Source: Helicobacter pylori Shi112 (GTDB lineage Bacteria > Campylobacterota > Campylobacteria > Campylobacterales > Helicobacteraceae). From it: a stretch of DNA of 64,000 nt. The stretch lies in contig NC_017741.1 of NCBI RefSeq assembly GCF_000277405.1, positions 1,426,001 to 1,490,000 of the forward strand, in the 5' to 3' direction. Within the stretch, counting starts at the first letter, position 1. The number at the start of each line of letters is the position of its first letter. Made by a program: the position numbers and the translations under genes. Positions 38,354 through 50,819 of the stretch are shown here, piece after piece. The notes under the pieces are model-generated. The model was not told the origin of the DNA. It worked only from the letters and a program-made list of their open reading frames with translations, and did not search any database.

Positions 38354-38620
38354 CTAGCCTATGATTTTAGGAATGAGCTTGATTAAGGTTTTGGTGTAGT
38401 CTAAAAGCATGTTAGTCATCCACGGCATGGTTAAAATCAGCACCCCAATCACGGCTAAAATCTTAGGCACAAAAGACAAAGTCATTTCATTGATTTGAGT
38501 GGTCGCTTGAAAAATGCTGACTAATAGCCCCACCACTAAGCCCGCTAGTAATACCGGTAAAGAAATCATCAAAGTGATTTTATAAGTTTCAATGGCGAGT
38601 TTCATGAGCTGTGATTCCAT
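38354..38620 (-). CDS. fliQ: Flagellar export protein FliQ
   Basis: An 88-aa protein with two membrane helices (around residues 13-37 and 50-73, LISLPVLLAGLVVGLLVS-like and AVIGVLILTMPWM). The motif FQATTQINEMTLSFVPKI is the FliQ signature. Part of the flagellar type III export gate. It lies between murB and fliI. Confidence 0.95.
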   Translation of the reverse strand: MESQLMKLAIETYKITLMISLPVLLAGLVVGLLVSIFQATTQINEMTLSFVPKILAVIGVLILTMPWMTNMLLDYTKTLIKLIPKIIG

Positions 38621-38630
38621 GATATTCCTT

Positions 38631-39935
38631 TTATCTTAAGATTTCTTCTAATTGCTGAAAGCTTTGTTCAAAAGGCTGTAAAGCGTTTTCATCTTGCGCT
38701 AAAAATTGCTCCATTAAAGCCTTTTTTTTAATCGCTTCATCAAGCTCTTTATCGTTCCCCATTTGATAAGAGCCGATACGAATGAGCATTTCATTTTCTT
38801 TCAATAGCGCATACAAACGGCGGAATTTTCTCGCACAAAGGTTTTGAGACTCGCTGATGATGTCTTTAGCCACCCTTGATGCGGAGTTTAAAATATTGAT
38901 AGGCGGGTAGATCCCATAATCGGTTAATTCCCTGCTTAAGACAATATGCCCGTCTAAAATACTCCTAGCCTGATCGGCTATGGGATCGCTCAAATCATCG
39001 CCCTCCACTAGCACGCTAAAAAAAGCCGTAATGCTCCCCTTATTTTCTTCCTTACCCGCTCTCTCCATCAATTGAGGCAATAAAGAAAGTGCGGATGGGG
39101 GGTAGCCTTTGGAAGTGGGCGGTTCGCCTAAGGCTAAACCAATCTCTCTTTGAGCCATAGCGAAACGAGTCACTGAATCCATGATAAACAACACATCTAG
39201 CCCCTGGTTTTTAAAATACTCCGCCACGCTCATCGCGCAAAAGGCCCCGTATTTGCGCATTAAAGGGCTATCATCGCTCGTAGCGACCACCAACACGCAA
39301 GAGCTTAAATCCCCTTTTAAGTTTTTCTCTATAAATTCAGGGATTTCTCTGCCCCTTTCCCCAATCAAAGCGATCACTTTAATAGGCGCTAAGCAACCCC
39401 TAGTGATCATGCCCATTAGCGTGGATTTACCCACCCCAGAGCCGGCAAAAATGCCCAGTTTTTGCCCCTTACCGCAAGTCAAAAGCCCATCAATGCTCTT
39501 CACTCCCACGCTAAAAACCTCATCAATCAAGCCTCTTTTTAAAGGGGCTATAGGCGTTGTAATCACAGGCGCTAATCGCTCATAATCTAGCGCTCCTTTA
39601 TTGTCAATGACTTGCCCTAAAGGGTTAAGCACCCTCCCTAAAAGATTACGGCCCACAGGGAAATTCAACCCCTCTTTTAAAAACAGCACCTTATCGCCAG
39701 CCCTAGCCCCCTCTATAAAATTAAAGGGCGTGAAACCAAACTGCTCTTTTTCTGCCACCACCACCATTCCCACGCATTCAGTGCCATCGCTTTTTTCAAT
39801 CTTCACCACATCGCCCACAGACGGGTTAAAGCCATCCGCATAAACGATATTGGGCATGATTTTTTTCACGCTCCCGTAGCGAGGCGATAGTTCAAAATGC
39901 TGATTCAAGCGGTTTTTTAAGGATTTTAGGGGCAT
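38631..39935 (-). CDS. fliI: Flagellum-specific ATP synthase FliI
   Basis: A 434-aa F1-beta-like ATPase of flagellar export. Walker A GIFAGSGVGKSTLMG is near residues 163-177, Walker B VLFIMDSVTRFAMAQ near 250, and PPTSKGYPPSALSLLPQLME follows. It energises unfolding and export of flagellar substrates. The complete length is normal. The stop is 10 bases before fliQ, and its start abuts the ATPase gene upstream. Confidence 0.96.
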   Translation of the reverse strand: MPLKSLKNRLNQHFELSPRYGSVKKIMPNIVYADGFNPSVGDVVKIEKSDGTECVGMVVVAEKEQFGFTPFNFIEGARAGDKVLFLKEGLNFPVGRNLLGRVLNPLGQVIDNKGALDYERLAPVITTPIAPLKRGLIDEVFSVGVKSIDGLLTCGKGQKLGIFAGSGVGKSTLMGMITRGCLAPIKVIALIGERGREIPEFIEKNLKGDLSSCVLVVATSDDSPLMRKYGAFCAMSVAEYFKNQGLDVLFIMDSVTRFAMAQREIGLALGEPPTSKGYPPSALSLLPQLMERAGKEENKGSITAFFSVLVEGDDLSDPIADQARSILDGHIVLSRELTDYGIYPPINILNSASRVAKDIISESQNLCARKFRRLYALLKENEMLIRIGSYQMGNDKELDEAIKKKALMEQFLAQDENALQPFEQSFQQLEEILR

Positions 39936-40850
39936 TTAAAGCTCTTTAGTCCATAAGACTTCAGCGATTTGGCGCTCATTGTTGATCCTATTCACATGCA
40001 CAATCACATCAATCGCGCTTCTAAAATACGCTCGCATTAAATCCTTATCCAAAGAATGCGTATAACGCATGCTTAAATTCAACGAAAGGGCTTCTAAAGT
40101 GTTTTGAGCGCTATTAGCGTGAATGGTTGAGAGCATGCCCTTATGCCCGGTGTTTCCTAAACGCAAAAAGAGCGCTGCATTCCTGGTGTCAATCTCGCCC
40201 ACAATGAGCCTGTCCGGGTTTAAGCGCATGGCCATATTGAGAGCGTCTTCATAATTAAAGCGCGTGTTTTCTTGCTTGCCCACTAAAAGCCCCACGCAAT
40301 TACTAAACGCTTTTAAATCCAATTCTTGGCTGTCTTCAACGCTCACCACCCTTTCATCTTTATTGACGCAATCTAAAAGAGCGTTCAATAAGCTTGTTTT
40401 ACCGCTTGAAGTCTCCCCGCTAATGAGAATGTTATGCCCTTTAAGCGCTAAATCTTTCAAACCTTTTGGATTGCTTGTTTTGAAAGTGAAATCCTCTAAA
40501 CTTAAGGGCTTAAGCCTAGGCACACGGATATTGAGCGTGATTTGATTGTTTGTGGTGATGCTAAAATGATTCGCGCTCACCCTATAGCGCGTGAAAGGGA
40601 TAGAGCAATTTAAAGTGGGGTGCTCTTCATCAAAAAACAACCCCCTAAAACTAGCCAGTTGCTCGCAAAATCTCAGCAAAAACGCCTTATCAAAAAGCGC
40701 ATGCCCTCTTTTTTCTCGTGTGTTATTGACTTTATAAAGCCAAAGCTCCTGCTCGGTATTGATTATCAGCTCTGTGATCCCACTTTCTAAAAAAGGGGTA
40801 AAATGGCCAATTAGGGCTTGTAAAACTCTATGGGTTTGTAAAGTTTCCAA
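39936..40850 (-). CDS. Chromosomal VirB11/TrbB-like secretion ATPase
   Basis: A 304-aa protein with Walker A LISGETSSGKTSLL (near residue 138), Asp box VVSVEDSQEL, Walker B LNPDRLIVGEID and His box GHKGMLSTIHAN. It parallels the ICE VirB11 (11998-12939) in length and motifs but stands alone between ileS and fliI with no T4SS genes. Its partner is unknown; it may serve a competence or other secretion machine. Confidence 0.85.
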   Translation of the reverse strand: METLQTHRVLQALIGHFTPFLESGITELIINTEQELWLYKVNNTREKRGHALFDKAFLLRFCEQLASFRGLFFDEEHPTLNCSIPFTRYRVSANHFSITTNNQITLNIRVPRLKPLSLEDFTFKTSNPKGLKDLALKGHNILISGETSSGKTSLLNALLDCVNKDERVVSVEDSQELDLKAFSNCVGLLVGKQENTRFNYEDALNMAMRLNPDRLIVGEIDTRNAALFLRLGNTGHKGMLSTIHANSAQNTLEALSLNLSMRYTHSLDKDLMRAYFRSAIDVIVHVNRINNERQIAEVLWTKEL

Positions 40851-40865
40851 AACCCTATCCTTTTA

Positions 40866-43646
<2,781 letters not shown>

Positions 43647-43662
43647 TTATTGATCTTTTATC

Positions 43663-43920
43663 TCATGATTCTTTTGTTTTAGGAGCGATATAAAGGTGCG
43701 TGTCTTTTCGTGGCACATTTTTTAAAGTGGGGATTTGTAAAATCGTGTATTCTTCTATCCCTTTTAAATAGTGCAAGCTAATCGCATCGCCCGCTTTCAC
43801 TTCTTTACTAGCCTTAGCGCAACTCCCATTGAGCCACACCGCCCCCACATTGCACATATCTGTCGCTAAAACGCGCCGTTTCACTAAACCCACTGATTGT
43901 AAAAATTTGTCTATTCGCAT
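43663..43920 (-). CDS. S4-domain RNA-binding protein
   Basis: An 85-aa protein starting MRIDKFLQSVGLVKRR, the classical S4 fold opening, with AVWLNGSCAKASKEVKAGD in its core. It would bind rRNA or a ribosome-associated RNA. Length and sequence resemble RqcP/YabO-type proteins, but the exact role is not shown. Confidence 0.8.
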   Translation of the reverse strand: MRIDKFLQSVGLVKRRVLATDMCNVGAVWLNGSCAKASKEVKAGDAISLHYLKGIEEYTILQIPTLKNVPRKDTHLYIAPKTKES

Positions 43921-44021
43921 GCGTTTATTTTACCCTATTCTTTAAGTTTTTATCCATAACTTATAAGGGTTTTAGTTTTAGCATGTTAGCATTCAGCCAC
44001 CACTCTTTTTAAGGAATTTGT

Positions 44022-44642
44022 TTGAAGTTTCAAATTGTGAGTTTGTTAGCCGCTCTTTTATTAGTCTCTTGCTTGCCTCCTAAAGGCCATCATTCTGGTT
44101 TGGTGAATCTTTATATCGCTCATCAAGGCCAAAGCGTGCGCACTTATTGGCGCAAAGTGGATAGAGAAGTTGTCGCTAAACACAATGAAGCGCTTAAAAA
44201 AAACCCTAAAGCAAAGCTCAAAGACCCTAGGGGGCCTTTATTCATGCTGGGGAGTGAGCGCTTCATGCTCTTATGGAAAAACCGCTACGCTTTAGCCAAA
44301 CCCCAATCGTTCAAGCTAGAGCCTGGGTTTTACTACTTGGATTCTTTTAGCGTGGAAACCCAAAAAGGCATCTTGCAGAGCGCTCCTGGCTATTCATACA
44401 CCAAAAATGGCTATGATTTCAAAAACAACCGCCCCTTTTTCCTAGCCTTTGAAGTCAAACCTGATAGCAAAATCATTCTTCCTAGCGTGGAATTGAGCCT
44501 AATTAAAACCCCTAGAGGCTTTTTAGGGGTGTTCTTGTTTGACAATAATGAAAAGGGGGCTAACGCTAAGTGGATCGAGGGGAGTTTGAATTTAAAGCTT
44601 AAAAAAGCTTCCTTTAAAGACGCGTGGGGGTTGGAACCATAA
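44022..44642 (+). CDS. Predicted lipoprotein
   Basis: A 206-aa protein with signal SLLAALLLVSC (acceptor Cys near residue 17). The TTG start is supported by AAGGA at 44011-44015. The mature part has a basic stretch and YSYTKNGYDFKNNRPFFLAF. Probably an envelope lipoprotein of unknown function; transcribed away from the S4-domain gene. Confidence 0.8.
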   Translation: MKFQIVSLLAALLLVSCLPPKGHHSGLVNLYIAHQGQSVRTYWRKVDREVVAKHNEALKKNPKAKLKDPRGPLFMLGSERFMLLWKNRYALAKPQSFKLEPGFYYLDSFSVETQKGILQSAPGYSYTKNGYDFKNNRPFFLAFEVKPDSKIILPSVELSLIKTPRGFLGVFLFDNNEKGANAKWIEGSLNLKLKKASFKDAWGLEP

Positions 44643-45015
44643 AGCGCAAGGCTTTGTTTTATGGAGCGTTGGCATTAAACTTCCCTTCACTTAATCGTTA
44701 TTTTAGTTTTCTTGTATCTTTGGAATGTAGGTTATAATTTCTATCGTTTGGATTTGTTAGCGTTTCTTTGGAATGCAGATTAAACCCTAGCATAGGATAA
44801 AAAGCTAAAAATAAAAATTGATTTTAAAAAATGGAGGGCAACTTGCCAACTTGCATATTCTTTGATTGAAAAATGGATTTAATGTTTGAATGCTATAAAG
44901 CAGTGGTTTGATTGGATTTAATGGGTTTGATTAGAATGGGTTAGATTTGAATGATGGTATTTTGAAGTCAAAGCCAGAGACAACCCTAGTCAAGTTGCCC
45001 CTAGCCACACCGATA
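44643..45015. other. Gap between lipoprotein gene and hpn
   Basis: No convincing gene. A TTTGGAATG-x-AG-x-TTA motif is repeated (44718 and 44768). hpn and the lipoprotein gene converge here. No clear hairpin-plus-T terminator was found by eye. Confidence 0.4.
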
Positions 45016-45195
45016 TTACTCGTGATGCCCGTGGCAACAACCTTCTTCTTGATGATGACTGTCGCTAGTGCTGCAACAACCTTCTTCATGATGAGAGCTG
45101 TGGTGGTGATGGTGGTGTTCACCGCCATGATAGTGGTGGTGGTGTGTGTGATGGTGATGGTGGTGTTCACCGTGTTGTTCTTCATGGTGTGCCAT
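45016..45195 (-). CDS. hpn: Histidine-rich metal-binding protein Hpn
   Basis: A 59-aa protein with about 27 histidines in runs (HHHHHHTHHHHYHGGEHHHH) and two EEGCC motifs. Hpn binds nickel and zinc, storing nickel for urease and hydrogenase. It is too short to be picked by ordinary ORF length cuts, and antisense frames over the repeats are spurious. The start follows AAAGGAG. The upstream ~110 bases are nearly the same as those of the Hpn-like gene at 50592, so both are likely regulated by the same nickel/iron control. Confidence 0.97.
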   Translation of the reverse strand: MAHHEEQHGEHHHHHHTHHHHYHGGEHHHHHHSSHHEEGCCSTSDSHHQEEGCCHGHHE

Positions 45196-45300
45196 GATGA
45201 CTCCTTTGATTAAAAATTTAAATTCTAGCTCACTGGCTAGGATTTCATTCTACAATATAAAATCTAACCAATTGTTAATGGAAGGAATTTTAACGCTAAT
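45196..45300 (-). promoter_or_regulatory. hpn promoter/leader, paralogous to the Hpn-like leader
   Basis: The minus strand has ATTGGTTAGATTT, then GAATGAAATCCTAGCCAGTG and AGCTAGAATTTAAATTT before the ribosome site. The same blocks precede the Hpn-like gene (about 50510-50591). CTAGC...GCTAG forms a 5-bp hairpin in the leader. Confidence 0.7.
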
Positions 45301-45373
45301 TTTTTTGAATCATCGCTTGAGTGAAACCAACGCCCCCCCATTAGAAAAAAGACAAACGCCACAAAAAAAGTTT

Positions 45374-46447
45374 TTAAATTTGTTGGGAGAGTTTTTTCTC
45401 TCTCAATTGCCCGCAAGCCGCTTCAATATCCAAGGCTTTAGATTCTCTAATGGTGCATAATAAGCCTTTGGAGTTTAAAAAATCCGCAAACATTCTAGCG
45501 CTCTCTAAGCTAGGGCGCTCAAACTTAGAGCCTTCATGCGGGTTGAATAAAATCAAATTCACTTTGGATTTAATGCCGTTTAAAAGTTTTAAAAGTTTTT
45601 TAGCGCAATCCAGGCTATCGTTTAAATCTTTGATCAAAAGGTATTCAAACATCACTCTTTTGCGCTGCTCTAAAGGCCATTTTTTCACTTCATTCAAAAC
45701 GCATTCAATATTGTATTTTTTATTCAAGGGCATTAAAGATGAGCGCGTTTTGTCATCTACGGCATGTAAGGATATGGCTAATTGCACGCCTAAGTTTTTG
45801 CCCGCTAAAATGGGGATTTTATCGGCTACGCCACTAGTGGAAATCGTGATTCTTTTAGGTGAAATTTGCATGCCAGCATTAAAAATCTCAATCGCTTTAC
45901 ACACCTCATCTAAATTGTTCAAAGGCTCGCCCATTCCCATAAAAACAATGTTGAGCGCTTTTTCAATGGGGAGGTTATTGTCTTCTTTAATGAGTAGGGC
46001 TTGCTGGATAATCTCGCTCGCTTTTAAGTTCCTTACAAAACCGCCTTTTTGAGTGAAACAAAACGCGCAACCCACTTGACAGCCGATTTGACAAGACACG
46101 CATACGGTGTATTTTTCCCCCTCTAAAATAGCGTTCGTTTCTTCATCAATCTTTTTATCCTTCATTTTCAACAACACCGCTTCAAAAGTGTGGTTATCTT
46201 TTAAAGATTTAAAAAGGTATTTTTTAGAGCCATCAACGCTCTCTCTCACATGCGTGATTTCTATCGTGCGCAAAGTAAATTCTTGCTCCAAATAAGCGAT
46301 AAAATCTTTTGAAAAATTATTTTGCATGTCTTTAAAGCTTGTTTTATACTTCGCATAGAGCCACAAATAAAGCTGTTTAGCCCTAAAGCTTGGTTTTAAA
46401 AGCTGGCTCAATTCCTTTAGAGTGAAATCATAAATGCTCGCTTTCAT
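45374..46447 (-). CDS. rlmN: Dual-specificity 23S rRNA/tRNA A2503 methyltransferase
   Basis: A 357-aa radical-SAM enzyme. The cluster motif CQVGCAFC (near residue 120) follows [45 protein letters not shown] and [10 protein letters not shown] are RlmN signatures. The C-terminal [19 protein letters not shown] carries the methyl-carrying Cys. It methylates A2503 of 23S and A37 of some tRNAs. It overlaps kdsD by four bases. Confidence 0.96.
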   Translation of the reverse strand: MKASIYDFTLKELSQLLKPSFRAKQLYLWLYAKYKTSFKDMQNNFSKDFIAYLEQEFTLRTIEITHVRESVDGSKKYLFKSLKDNHTFEAVLLKMKDKKIDEETNAILEGEKYTVCVSCQIGCQVGCAFCFTQKGGFVRNLKASEIIQQALLIKEDNNLPIEKALNIVFMGMGEPLNNLDEVCKAIEIFNAGMQISPKRITISTSGVADKIPILAGKNLGVQLAISLHAVDDKTRSSLMPLNKKYNIECVLNEVKKWPLEQRKRVMFEYLLIKDLNDSLDCAKKLLKLLNGIKSKVNLILFNPHEGSKFERPSLESARMFADFLNSKGLLCTIRESKALDIEAACGQLREKKLSQQI

Positions 46448-47433
46448 GCTTTAAGCCCTAATTCTAAAAGTTGGTGCAAGTGCAAGACCCCTAAAACCTT
46501 ATTGTGATCATCCACGCACACTAAAAGCTGGATCTTATGGCGCTCTAAAAATTCCAACGCTTCTAAAAGAAGAGCGTCTAAATTCTTAAAGCTTTTAGGT
46601 TTTAAAGTGGCAAAACGCTTCACTTCGCTCTTTAAGTTAAGCCCTTTTAATAGCGCCCTACGGACATCGCCATCGCTCAAAATCCCCACAAGCTCGTTAG
46701 CCTCATTGACTAAAATCGCGCTGCCTAGTCGTTTTTCACTCATTTCTATGAGCGCGTCTTTAAAGCTTGTGCTAGGAGCGATTAAGGGGAGGTTCGTGGT
46801 TTGCAGCAAGTCTTTAACCTTGACAAAAAGTTTTTTGCCTAAAAGCCCGCCCGGATGAAAGGAGGCAAAATCTTCTTGGCTAAAGTTTTTCGCTCGCATC
46901 AAGCATGCCATTAAAACATCGCCTAACGCTAGAGTTAGGGTGGTGGAAGTCGTTGGAGCGGTGTTAATCGGACAAGCTTCTTTTTGAATTTTCAAGCTCA
47001 AATAATAATCGCCGAGTTTAGAAAGCGAGCTGGTGGGGCTTTTAGTGAAAGTGATGATTTTATGGCTCAAGCGTTTTAAATGGCTCACCAGATTCAATAA
47101 TTCTAAAGACTCGCCCCCATAGCTAATCATTAAAACCACATCGTTTTTTTCCACCATGCCCAAATCCCCATGCATGGCTTCTGTGGGGTGTAAAAACGCG
47201 CTTTTGTTACCGGTGCTTAGCATAGAAGCAACGATTTTTTGCGCCACTAAAGCGCTCTTACCCACGCCCACTATCACAAGCTTACCCCCTTTTTCTTGGC
47301 TTTTTAAAATGAGCCTAACAATCGCTTCTAAATCGTTAGGTTTTTGGAATTGCTTAACGCTTTCTAAAAGCGCGCTCGCTTCATCTCTTAAGACTTGCGC
47401 GGCGATAGCGTTGTAATCAAGTGGCATGGACAT
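46444..47433 (-). CDS. kdsD: Arabinose-5-phosphate isomerase (SIS plus two CBS domains)
   Basis: A 329-aa protein. The SIS domain ([20 protein letters not shown], then [10 protein letters not shown] and [14 protein letters not shown]) is followed by [12 protein letters not shown] and two CBS repeats (residues ~205-329, [15 protein letters not shown]). It converts ribulose-5-P to arabinose-5-P for Kdo of lipopolysaccharide. It was formerly called KpsF. It overlaps rlmN by four bases and the RNase J gene by 17. Confidence 0.93.
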   Translation of the reverse strand: MSMPLDYNAIAAQVLRDEASALLESVKQFQKPNDLEAIVRLILKSQEKGGKLVIVGVGKSALVAQKIVASMLSTGNKSAFLHPTEAMHGDLGMVEKNDVVLMISYGGESLELLNLVSHLKRLSHKIITFTKSPTSSLSKLGDYYLSLKIQKEACPINTAPTTSTTLTLALGDVLMACLMRAKNFSQEDFASFHPGGLLGKKLFVKVKDLLQTTNLPLIAPSTSFKDALIEMSEKRLGSAILVNEANELVGILSDGDVRRALLKGLNLKSEVKRFATLKPKSFKNLDALLLEALEFLERHKIQLLVCVDDHNKVLGVLHLHQLLELGLKA

Positions 47434-49492
47434 GACAAATAATAGCCGGGTATTTTCTAAACTTTTTAAAGAGCGCTTTTCTGATGAAATTACGGGTGTG
47501 ATCTTCTAATTTCTTAGGGCTATTCAAAATTTCGGCGTTGCTGGATTTCAATAACAACTCCAATCCCCCTTGAATTTCTTTTGTCAAATGCTTTTCATCT
47601 TTAAAGCCCACAAGTCCTAAACTAGAAAATTGAGAGCTTTCTAAAAGCGCTTGTTTGTTTTTATTCACAAAAATCGTAGCGGCAAACACCCCAGCGCTAG
47701 CGACTTCTTCTCTTTGTTGCACAATGCTTGTGTCAATACTCAAATTGCTTTGGTTATCCACATAGCTTTTACCGCTTTTAATCGTGCCTACTTTTTTAAT
47801 GAACGCAGGGCCAACTTCCACTTGATCGCCATCTTCCATTAAATAGATATTTTTTTCAGGCACCCCACAAGAAATAGCGGTTTGCTTGTGGCGCGCGACA
47901 TGGTTATATTCCCCATGCACGGGTAAGAAAAACTTAGGCTTGATGAGTCTCAACATGAGCTTTTGCTCTTCTTGGGCGGCATGCCCGCTCACATGGATAT
48001 TGTCAAATTCTTGATAAGCCACTTTAGCTTCTTTTTTGATTAAGAAATTCAATACCGCTGAAACGCTCGCTTCATTGCCAGGAATGGCTTTAGCGGAGAT
48101 GATGACTAAATCGTTGGGTTTGATAGAAATGTGGCGGTGTTCATCAGTCGCCATGCGATAAAGCGCGCTCATGGTTTCGCCTTGTGAGCCGGTCGTTACG
48201 ATTAAAACTTCATTATCCGGGTATTTAGCGACTTCATTGGCTTCAATAAAAGACTGATAAGGCAAATGGATATAGCCTAATTCTCTGGCGATGTCTAGGT
48301 TTTTTTCCATAGAGCGCCCGATCACAGCGATCTTGCGGTTGTATTTAATGCCGTATTGTATGGCTTGATACACCCGGTGGATATTGCTAGAGAATGTGCT
48401 CATAATCACTCTCCCTTGCGCTTCTTTAAAAAGCGTATCAAAAGCCGGCGCTATGGTGCTTTCACTCGGTGTGGTCCCGGATTTATGGGAATTAGTGGAA
48501 TCGCTTAAAAGAAGCATCACCCCCTTTTCGCCATAGTGCGCTAAACGATACAAATCAGTGGGCAGATTATCCACTGGGGTGTGATCGATTTTAAAATCGC
48601 CGGTGTGGATGATGGTTCCGGCTTTAGTTTGGATCGCTAAAGCGCTGCTGTCAATAATAGAATGCGTAATGTGGATCCATTCAATGATAAATTCGCCCAC
48701 GCTAATGGGGCAACGCTTTTCTACGATTTTAAAATACGAGCGGTATTTTTTCAAACCATGTTCATCAAACTTGCTCCCAATCAGCCCCAAACTCAAGGGC
48801 GTGCCATAAAGGGGGAATTGCAACTCTTTAAACAAATAAGGCGTGGCCCCTATGTGATCTTCATGGGCATGGGTGATGATAATGCCAGCGATTTTGTCCT
48901 TGATTTGGTGCAAGTAGGAAAAATCCGGGATTAAAATATCCACGCCAAAGAGCCCTTCTTTAGGGAAGCTCATGCCCGCATCAATCACGATCGCGCTTTT
49001 TGGGGTTTCAATGACCATCATGTTCCCCCCAATTTCGCCCAATCCCCCTAAAGGCGTGATTTTAACGCTCGCTTTAGAGTTTAGATTCATCTTATAATGC
49101 GGGTTTAAATGCTCCACCTGGATCTTGTTATTAGCTTCAACGCCCTTTTTGAGCTCCTTATGAAAGCCTAAAGTCCCTCTCTCATTCACATGCAAAATTT
49201 CCGTAACGCCCTCTACTTTGTTGTTATCCAATTCTTCTTGGGCGTAATTTCTGGTCTTTTGGGGGGTGTGTTTGGCTTTGTGGTGGTGGTTTGGTTTTTT
49301 GTTGGGGTGGTGCTCTTTTTTATGGTGTGAAAGCACTTCATGGTTTGAAGACTCTACGTTTTTTTGCGCGTTTTCTCTAAAACGCTTTTTGCGGTTGGTG
49401 AATCGCTCAAACGCTCCGGCTCGCGCCTCATGATGAGCTTTTGAATTTTCACTGCTGTTTTCATTGTTTTCATAATGGTTGTTATCAGTCAT
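47417..49492 (-). CDS. rnj: Ribonuclease J
   Basis: A ~691-aa metallo-beta-lactamase RNase. HAHEDHIGA is the metal site, and TGDFKIDHTPVD, STFSSNIHRVYQ and HVSGHAAQEEQ are beta-CASP motifs. I place the start at the ATG at 49492 because AAAGGA lies eight bases before it; the frame runs back to a TTG at 49510. The first ~120 residues are a His/Asn/Lys-rich extension typical of H. pylori RNase J. It is the main RNA-degrading enzyme. Confidence 0.95.
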   Translation of the reverse strand: MTDNNHYENNENSSENSKAHHEARAGAFERFTNRKKRFRENAQKNVESSNHEVLSHHKKEHHPNKKPNHHHKAKHTPQKTRNYAQEELDNNKVEGVTEILHVNERGTLGFHKELKKGVEANNKIQVEHLNPHYKMNLNSKASVKITPLGGLGEIGGNMMVIETPKSAIVIDAGMSFPKEGLFGVDILIPDFSYLHQIKDKIAGIIITHAHEDHIGATPYLFKELQFPLYGTPLSLGLIGSKFDEHGLKKYRSYFKIVEKRCPISVGEFIIEWIHITHSIIDSSALAIQTKAGTIIHTGDFKIDHTPVDNLPTDLYRLAHYGEKGVMLLLSDSTNSHKSGTTPSESTIAPAFDTLFKEAQGRVIMSTFSSNIHRVYQAIQYGIKYNRKIAVIGRSMEKNLDIARELGYIHLPYQSFIEANEVAKYPDNEVLIVTTGSQGETMSALYRMATDEHRHISIKPNDLVIISAKAIPGNEASVSAVLNFLIKKEAKVAYQEFDNIHVSGHAAQEEQKLMLRLIKPKFFLPVHGEYNHVARHKQTAISCGVPEKNIYLMEDGDQVEVGPAFIKKVGTIKSGKSYVDNQSNLSIDTSIVQQREEVASAGVFAATIFVNKNKQALLESSQFSSLGLVGFKDEKHLTKEIQGGLELLLKSSNAEILNSPKKLEDHTRNFIRKALFKKFRKYPAIICHVHAT

Positions 49493-49525
49493 AACGATTA
49501 TTCCTTTCAATTTTTTAAAAAGGCA

Positions 49526-50365
49526 TTAGCCTTTTAAAAGGTATTCTAAGAGCTTGAGATAATCTTTTATCTCAGACGCCCTCACGCTTGTTGGTTGGTT
49601 TTCTAACGCTAAAAAATCTAACACCTTATCAAGCTTTTCTCTATAAGAAACGCTTTTTTTAAGATTGTTTGAAAGCGTCTTCCTGGGAGATGAGAAACAG
49701 GCTTTCAAAAAATCTTCTAATGTTTCAAACCCTTTTTGTAGGGCTTCTTCAAAAAATGGTGCTTGGAGTAATGAAGCTAACGCCTTTTCTTTCAGCGGCT
49801 CTTTAATCACTTCAAACACGCTAGAAAACACCTTTGGAGGCGGGCTAAACACGCTAGGCGGCACATCAAACAAAAGGGTAGCATCCCCTATTGCTTGAGT
49901 TAAAACGCTTAAGGCGTTCTGTGAATCTTTAGCGCAAAATTTGAGCGCCACTTCCTTTTGCGTCATCACCAATAAACCCCTGCATTTAGGGTCTTTGAGC
50001 GCGTTTAAAACAAGCCTGGTAGCGATATAATAAGGCAAATTAGAGATCAAAAAATAAGGCTCTTCTTCTTTTAAAAAAAGAGCGTCTTTTTCCACTAATT
50101 CTAATGCAAAAGGCTTTTTTTGCGCCTTTAGTTTTGATCGCATTTTTTCGCACAAACTGCTATCTATCTCATAAGTCTTTAAAGGATAGCGATCCAACAA
50201 CTTAAGAGTCAAATCCCCTAACCCCACGCCAATTTCAATTAATTTCAATGGGTTTAAGGGGGGCAAAGCATTAACAATTCTGTCTAAAAACGACTCGTCT
50301 GTTAAAAAATGCTGTCCTAAAGACTTTTTAGCTACTACCATAAGAAGCGCTTCTAAACTCCTCAT
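49526..50365 (-). CDS. rsmA: 16S rRNA dimethyladenosine transferase
   Basis: An RsmA/KsgA enzyme that dimethylates A1518/A1519. Motifs are KKSLGQHFLTDESFLDRI, the SAM site IEIGVGLGDLTLKLL and the catalytic ISNLPYYIATRL (NLPY). The frame has two likely starts, 50365 (279 aa) and the internal ATG at 50341 (271 aa, MVVAKKSLGQHF); the shorter form matches family length better. Confidence 0.94.
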   Translation of the reverse strand: MRSLEALLMVVAKKSLGQHFLTDESFLDRIVNALPPLNPLKLIEIGVGLGDLTLKLLDRYPLKTYEIDSSLCEKMRSKLKAQKKPFALELVEKDALFLKEEEPYFLISNLPYYIATRLVLNALKDPKCRGLLVMTQKEVALKFCAKDSQNALSVLTQAIGDATLLFDVPPSVFSPPPKVFSSVFEVIKEPLKEKALASLLQAPFFEEALQKGFETLEDFLKACFSSPRKTLSNNLKKSVSYREKLDKVLDFLALENQPTSVRASEIKDYLKLLEYLLKG

Positions 50366-50489
50366 ATTATACCTTAAAAAGGGGATTTGTCTTTCCTTTT
50401 TAATGCAACTTCTTTATTATAGCTTTTTTCATTCAGATGTTGGTAGTTTTGACAATAGAAGCACTTAAATTGGTGCTCGTATTAAAAAT

Positions 50490-50591
50490 TAGTATTAAAA
50501 TCTTTTTCGTTAATAATTGGTTAGATTTCGCATTATAAAATGAAATCCTAGCCAGTGAGCTAGAATTTAAATTTCAATTAAGGGAGTCATC
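50490..50591 (+). promoter_or_regulatory. Promoter/leader of the Hpn-like gene
   Basis: TATAAA at 50534-50539 is a candidate -10, followed by TGAAATCCTAGCCAGTGAGC and a TAGAATTTAAATTT block shared with hpn's leader. The conserved leader is longer than a promoter needs, so it may be regulated as RNA or by a bound repressor. Confidence 0.6.
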
Positions 50592-50819
50592 ATGGCACAC
50601 CAACAACAAGCGCAACAACAGCAACAACAACAGGCTAACAGCCAACACCACCACCATCACCATGCACACCACCACCATTACTATGGCGGCGAACACCACC
50701 ACCATAACGCGCAACAACATGCTGAACAACAAGCAGAGCAAAAAGCTCAACAACAGCAACAACAACAAGCACACCAACAACAACAACAAAAAGCGCAACA
50801 ACAAAACCAACAGTATTGA
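50592..50819 (+). CDS. hpn2: Hpn-like Gln/His-rich nickel-binding protein
   Basis: A 75-aa protein opening MAHQQQAQQ with a middle His block (HHHHHHAHHHHYYGGEHHHH) and a Gln-rich tail (QQQQQQQAHQQQQQ). Hpn-like (Hpl) proteins bind nickel in H. pylori. The His block resembles Hpn, and the promoter region is duplicated from it. The strand and start are set by AAGGGAG before the ATG. Long frames on the other strand are repeat artefacts. Confidence 0.95.
   Translation: MAHQQQAQQQQQQQANSQHHHHHHAHHHHYYGGEHHHHNAQQHAEQQAEQKAQQQQQQQAHQQQQQKAQQQNQQY

Noticed and set aside
44931-45213. Two frames of 84 and 88 codons over hpn
   Set aside because: They are out-of-frame readings of the His-codon repeats; hpn itself explains the region.
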